Source: an uncultured Bacteroidales bacterium (GTDB lineage Bacteria > Bacteroidota > Bacteroidia > Bacteroidales > Marinilabiliaceae). Taken from it: DNA of 64,000 nt. Position numbers and translations under genes: made by a program. Below are positions 60,304-64,000 of this stretch, in pieces. The notes below the pieces were generated by a model, which was given only the letters and a program-made list of their open reading frames with translations, was not told where the DNA came from and searched no databases. The DNA lies in assembly GCA_937892095.1 (NCBI GenBank), contig CALAVC010000057.1:1-64000 (forward strand). Reading direction: 5' to 3'. Each line of letters opens with the position of its first letter. The first letter of the stretch is position 1.

Positions 60304-61347
60304 TTATTTTTTGATGTAGGAGCCTGCCCAACGTGGCAAAAGAATGGCACCGACGATGAGATAGGGGTAGTAGCTGATGAGACGCCAACAGAAGGCGAGA
60401 GCCATGGGAGAGGTGGGGATGTAGGAGCTAAGGAATTCGCGGAAAGCGTATTCGGCAAAGCCTGCACCGCCGGGTGTTGGTGCGACGAGCATCGTTATCC
60501 ACATGACGAGTTGCCTACCAAAGACGATGAGGTTGTCGAGGAGCCCCATGGAATGAAGTCCGAAGAAAGCGATTATGAGAGCGTTGACGACCCAGTAGCG
60601 GGACGTCCAACTGAGGAAAGTGGCTGCGAAGGCTCGGAGCCACTTACGAAGTGGCCAAGAGCGGAAGTAGCGAGCCGTTTGGACGATGTCTTGTCCGACT
60701 GTGGCGATGTCGGTGCGCCAACGACGGAGGAAAGGGAGTCGGAAGATGGTCAGGAGTAGCCACTTGAGTCCGCGAGGGTTGACGAACATGCCGTAGGAGA
60801 GGAGGAGTATGTAGGCGAACTTTATGGCGTAGGCTATCCAAGCGGCACTGACGACGGCAGTGGTTACGTCGCCGAAGATGTTGGAGTAGCCAATGGAGAA
60901 GATTATGACGGGGAACATGAGGGCGAAGTAGACTTCGTCGAGGAAAGAAGTTACCATGACGATGCCGGTGCTTCGGCCTGCACTGATGCCTTCGCGGTTG
61001 ACAAAGAAGAGAGCGACGCTGGTGCCACCGATGGCAGAAGGGGTTACGGCAGAGGCGAACTCCCAGAGCATGATTATGCGGAATGCGGCGCTCCACGATA
61101 GGTCGCCATCGCTAAGGAGTCGGATACGGACGATGTAGCCAAAGTCGCGCCCAGCCATGAAGAGTGCGGCAACGATGAGCCAAATGATGGTGTTGCGAGT
61201 GAAGACAAAAGCATCGAAGGTTTCGGGTTGGTATTCGCGACTAAAGAGCCAAGCAGTAGCGGCTAAGCCGATGAGGATTGGTATGGATATTTTCCACGAT
61301 GAGAGACCTTGGAGAGGTGCTGGACGTTCTTCGATTATTTTTGCCAT
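60304..61347 (-). CDS. LPG-synthase-TM-family membrane protein (UPF0104-type flippase-like)
   Basis: ATG 61347 (MAKIIEERPAP) gives 347 residues. The frame is open further upstream but would then overlap the PBP gene and add a low-complexity stretch. The protein has about eight hydrophobic segments and family hallmarks: EFASAVTPSAIGGTSVALFF, FLDEVYFALMFPV, and VAPTPGGAGFAEYAF. These match the transmembrane (flippase-like) domain of lysylphosphatidylglycerol synthase. There is no aminoacyl-transferase domain, so it is not a full MprF; the substrate is unknown. It starts 19 bp after the PBP1A stop and is co-transcribed, which suggests a cell-envelope role. Confidence 0.85.
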   Translation of the reverse strand: MAKIIEERPAPLQGLSSWKISIPILIGLAATAWLFSREYQPETFDAFVFTRNTIIWLIVAALFMAGRDFGYIVRIRLLSDGDLSWSAAFRIIMLWEFASAVTPSAIGGTSVALFFVNREGISAGRSTGIVMVTSFLDEVYFALMFPVIIFSIGYSNIFGDVTTAVVSAAWIAYAIKFAYILLLSYGMFVNPRGLKWLLLTIFRLPFLRRWRTDIATVGQDIVQTARYFRSWPLRKWLRAFAATFLSWTSRYWVVNALIIAFFGLHSMGLLDNLIVFGRQLVMWITMLVAPTPGGAGFAEYAFREFLSSYIPTSPMALAFCWRLISYYPYLIVGAILLPRWAGSYIKK

Positions 61348-61366
61348 TGCGTGCTGATGTTTTTTA

Positions 61367-63796
61367 TCAGAAGTTGAAGATGTCGGTGCCGTGCTGAGAG
61401 TCGGAATAAGCAGTAGCGTCGCCGGCAGAGTCATCGGGCGAGGAGGCTGCTTCGCCTTCATCGGCATTGACACCTTTGTCGGAGCAGTCGAGGGAGAAGT
61501 TGATGGTGTTGGGAGCTTCGAAGACATCGGTTGGCTGGACCTCGGTTATGCTTTCGTCGGCAAAGACTTTGAGTATGAAGCGTCCGAAAACGGGCAGTGC
61601 GGAGTTGGAACCTTGTCCGAGGCTCATGGAGTTGAAGTGTATGGCGCGTTCTTCGCCGCCGACCCAAGAGCCGCAGACGAGGTGTGGCAAGATGGACATG
61701 AACCAGCCGTCGGAGTTGTTTTGAGTGGTGCCAGTCTTGCCACCGATTTGGCATGTGAGTTTGTAGGCTGGTCCGCGGAGTCGGCGAGCTGTGCCTTGGT
61801 CGACGACGCCTTGAAGGAGATTGACCATCATATAGGCTGTTTGTTCGTCGATTGGTTCGCTTTCGTGTCGGACGGTCTTGGTGATGACGTTGCCATACTT
61901 GTCTTCGATTTTATCGACAACGATGGGGTCGATGTGTATGCCTTTGTTGACGAAGGTGGCGTAGGCCCCGACCATTTCCAAGAGCATGATGTCGCTTGTG
62001 CCGAGGAAGAGCGATGGTACGGGGTCGATGTGTGCGGTTACACCGAGAGCGTTGATAAGGTTGGCGACTTGCTGTGGGGATGTTCGTTGCATGACGTAGG
62101 CTGTTACGTTGTTGTTGGAGTTGGCGAGTCCCCATTTGAGGGAGACCATTTCGCCGAGTCGTGCATCGCCAGCGTTGCGAGGTGTCCACGTGGTGGTTGT
62201 GTTGCCTTCGGCAGGTACGACGAATGTTTGTGGGCTATTGGGTGCCATGTCGCAAGGAGTGTATCCGACGCCGTCGTGGGCTTCGGAGAATAGCTTGGCG
62301 TAGACGAAGGGTTTGATTGTGGAGCCGACTTGTCGTCGTCCTTTGCCGACCATGTCGTATTGGAAGAATCGGAAGTTGGGTCCGCCGACATAGGCTTTGA
62401 CGTGTCCGGAGCGTGGGTCCATGGCCATGAAACCTGCACGAAGGAAGTGCTTGTGATAGACGACGGAGTCGTAGGGAGACATGATGGTGTCGACTTCGTA
62501 GGTTGGCGAGTTCCAGTCGAATACTTTTGTTTCGACGGGCTTTTTCATGTTGTCCATTATCTTGTTTTCGGACAGTCCTGCGGCTTTGAGTTTGCGCCAA
62601 CGATCGGAATTGCGTAGGGCACGACGTATCATGGACTCGTATTGTTCGGCTGTGATGTCGTTGGAGTAGGGGGGATATTTTTTGCCTTTTTGCCCTGCGG
62701 TGAATTGTGGTTGTAGGTTGAGCCCGACGTGTTCTTTCATGGCTTCTTCGGCATAGCGCTGCATACGACTGTCGATGGTGGTGTAGATTTTTAGTCCGTC
62801 GCGATAGATGTCGTATTTGGAGCCGTCTGCTTTGACGTTTTTCTCGACCCAGCCGTAGATGGGGTTGTTGACCCACTGGATGCTGTCGACGATGTAGTCT
62901 TGTTGTTGCCAAGATGCGTATTGAGAGCGGTCGGGTTTGGTGGCTTTCATTTGTAGGCGGATGTATTCGCGGAGGTAGGGTGCGAGTCCGTCTTTATGGT
63001 CGGCGCGTCGGAAGTCGAGAGTGAGTGGGAGGACGCGTAGGGAGTCGAATTGGGCTTGAGTGAGGTGGTTTTGTTTGAGCATTTGGCCGAGGACAACGTT
63101 GCGTCGTTGGAGGGTGAGTTCGTTTCGTCGGACGGGGTTGTAGAGGGCTGGGTTCTTGAGCATCCCGACGAGGACGGCGGCTTCTTCGACGCGTAGGTCG
63201 GCTACTTTCTTGCCGAAGAAGGTGTAGGACGCGGACTCGATTCCGTAGGCGTCGTAGACGAATCCGACACGGTTGAGATACATGGCGATGATCTCGTTTT
63301 TGGTGTAGGAGCGTTCGAGCTTGGCTGCGATGACCCATTCGTTGAACTTTTGCATGACGCGCTCAGCCATTCCGCTTGCTGGGTCGTGGAAGAGCATTTT
63401 GGCGAGTTGCTGTGTTATGGTGGAGCCACCACCAGAGTCTTTGTTGCGCAAGACGGCTGTCTTGACGAGGACACGGAAGAGGCTACGGATGTCGATGCCG
63501 GAGTGTTCGTAGAATCGTTCGTCTTCGGTGTCGACGAGGGCGTGGACGAGGTGTGGCGAGAGGTCTTCGAAATCGACTTGCGAGCGGTTTTCGACATAGA
63601 ACTTGCCGAGTATTTGTCCGTCGGCGGAGTAGACGTCTGTGGCGAGGCTACTGCGTGGGTTTTCGAGGTCGGCAAAGGAAGGCATGTATCCGAGGACGCC
63701 TTGTGAGAGTAGGATGAAGAAGGCGATGATGGAGATTAGTATGAGAGAGACTAATGTCCAGAAGATAAAGACGTACTTTTTGTATGCTGGCTTCAT
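61367..63796 (-). CDS. Penicillin-binding protein 1A (glycosyltransferase/transpeptidase)
   Basis: The ATG at 63796 gives 809 residues (a TTG at 63814 is less likely). One N-terminal membrane anchor (YVFIFWTLVSLILISIIAFF) is followed by a GT51 glycosyltransferase domain (EDERFYEHSGID near 90; GGSTITQQLAKML) that polymerises lipid II. A transpeptidase domain follows, with SxxK in GSTIKPF (near 491), SxN in ANSNNN (near 559) and KTG in GGKTGTT (near 685), which cross-links peptidoglycan in the periplasm. The acidic C-terminal tail after about residue 770 is poorly conserved. It heads an operon with the flippase-like gene. No consensus promoter was recognised in the 186 bp before it. Confidence 0.95.
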   Translation of the reverse strand: MKPAYKKYVFIFWTLVSLILISIIAFFILLSQGVLGYMPSFADLENPRSSLATDVYSADGQILGKFYVENRSQVDFEDLSPHLVHALVDTEDERFYEHSGIDIRSLFRVLVKTAVLRNKDSGGGSTITQQLAKMLFHDPASGMAERVMQKFNEWVIAAKLERSYTKNEIIAMYLNRVGFVYDAYGIESASYTFFGKKVADLRVEEAAVLVGMLKNPALYNPVRRNELTLQRRNVVLGQMLKQNHLTQAQFDSLRVLPLTLDFRRADHKDGLAPYLREYIRLQMKATKPDRSQYASWQQQDYIVDSIQWVNNPIYGWVEKNVKADGSKYDIYRDGLKIYTTIDSRMQRYAEEAMKEHVGLNLQPQFTAGQKGKKYPPYSNDITAEQYESMIRRALRNSDRWRKLKAAGLSENKIMDNMKKPVETKVFDWNSPTYEVDTIMSPYDSVVYHKHFLRAGFMAMDPRSGHVKAYVGGPNFRFFQYDMVGKGRRQVGSTIKPFVYAKLFSEAHDGVGYTPCDMAPNSPQTFVVPAEGNTTTTWTPRNAGDARLGEMVSLKWGLANSNNNVTAYVMQRTSPQQVANLINALGVTAHIDPVPSLFLGTSDIMLLEMVGAYATFVNKGIHIDPIVVDKIEDKYGNVITKTVRHESEPIDEQTAYMMVNLLQGVVDQGTARRLRGPAYKLTCQIGGKTGTTQNNSDGWFMSILPHLVCGSWVGGEERAIHFNSMSLGQGSNSALPVFGRFILKVFADESITEVQPTDVFEAPNTINFSLDCSDKGVNADEGEAASSPDDSAGDATAYSDSQHGTDIFNF

Positions 63797-64000
63797 AGGT
63801 GTATGGACGGACAATTTTTTTTGAGGGGTAAATTTATAATGATTTTGCGAGATACGGGCTAAATGCGTAAAAATGAGGTTGATATGTAGAAAAGAGGGAG
63901 GATTGGGTGTAAGGTGGTGGGAGAAATGTGCAGAGTGGACTTTCCGTCTACCCTAAATGGTCGAAAAGTAGGATATGTGTTTGTGAGTGAGGCTATAATT
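63797..64000. other. Right-edge intergenic region
   Basis: Upstream of PBP1A to the window edge. It is A/T-rich near the start codon. I see no convincing gene, TAnnTTTG promoter or RNA structure. Confidence 0.5.

Noticed and set aside
60260..60305. Bidirectional terminator between hrpB and the convergent membrane protein gene
   Set aside because: The only stem is 6 bp (TAGAGG with CCTCTA) and the T-rich stretch is about 20 nt away, so it does not fit a rho-independent terminator.

Overview
The window looks like a piece of a Bacteroidota chromosome, most likely order Bacteroidales. The evidence is a type IX secretion (T9SS) cargo gene followed by a PorP/SprF gene, Bacteroidetes-type promoters (TTTG-N19-TAnnTTTG), a TonB-dependent receptor, a Fibrobacter-paralogous-domain lipoprotein, an iron-sulfur class I fumarase and a membrane-anchored CobN/HmuS-like chelatase. 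I cannot name the genus. No tRNA, rRNA, CRISPR array, insertion sequence or phage gene was seen.

Left edge (1-4513, minus strand): a 3'-truncated CobN/HmuS-like chelatase, a FISUMP-type lipoprotein, and a PorP/SprF-family outer membrane protein. Centre (4526-50875, minus strand): one uninterrupted gene of 46,350 bp coding for a 15,449-residue cell-surface protein. It has a signal peptide, about 500 unusual N-terminal residues, ten Ig-like domains, a long irregular tract, about 92 SprB-type repeats, five further Ig/PKD-like domains, about 19 'gliding-type' Ig domains, two PKD domains and a C-terminal T9SS type B sorting domain. It has its own promoter in a 450-bp gap, behind the terminator of pheS, and PorP/SprF follows 12-27 bp after its stop. 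The pair therefore reads as a giant SprB-like adhesin with its dedicated secretion and anchoring partner.

Right side: pheS (minus) is divergent from a TonB-dependent receptor (plus) across a gap holding a 34-bp inverted repeat. Then come class I fumarase, a strong terminator, hisA overlapping hrpB, and a convergent minus-strand pair, PBP1A followed by an LPG-synthase-TM-family membrane protein.

The most striking observations are inside the giant protein. (1) Its SprB repeats are organised into two kinds of super-repeat, a six-repeat unit (B) and a nine-repeat unit (A), in the order B-B-B-A-A-A-B-B-B-A-B-A. (2) Nearly every repeat carries two cysteines at fixed places. Wherever one is missing, the loss is shared between two neighbours: the first repeat lacks only its first cysteine and the next lacks only its second. 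I count eleven such pairs, no lone losses, and one matching pair in the C-terminal Ig array. This suggests alternative disulfides that staple adjacent domains. (3) Three separate domains contain an inserted cassette of about 40 residues, each made of three short hairpin-like units. I know of no description of these patterns, but I could not search for one.
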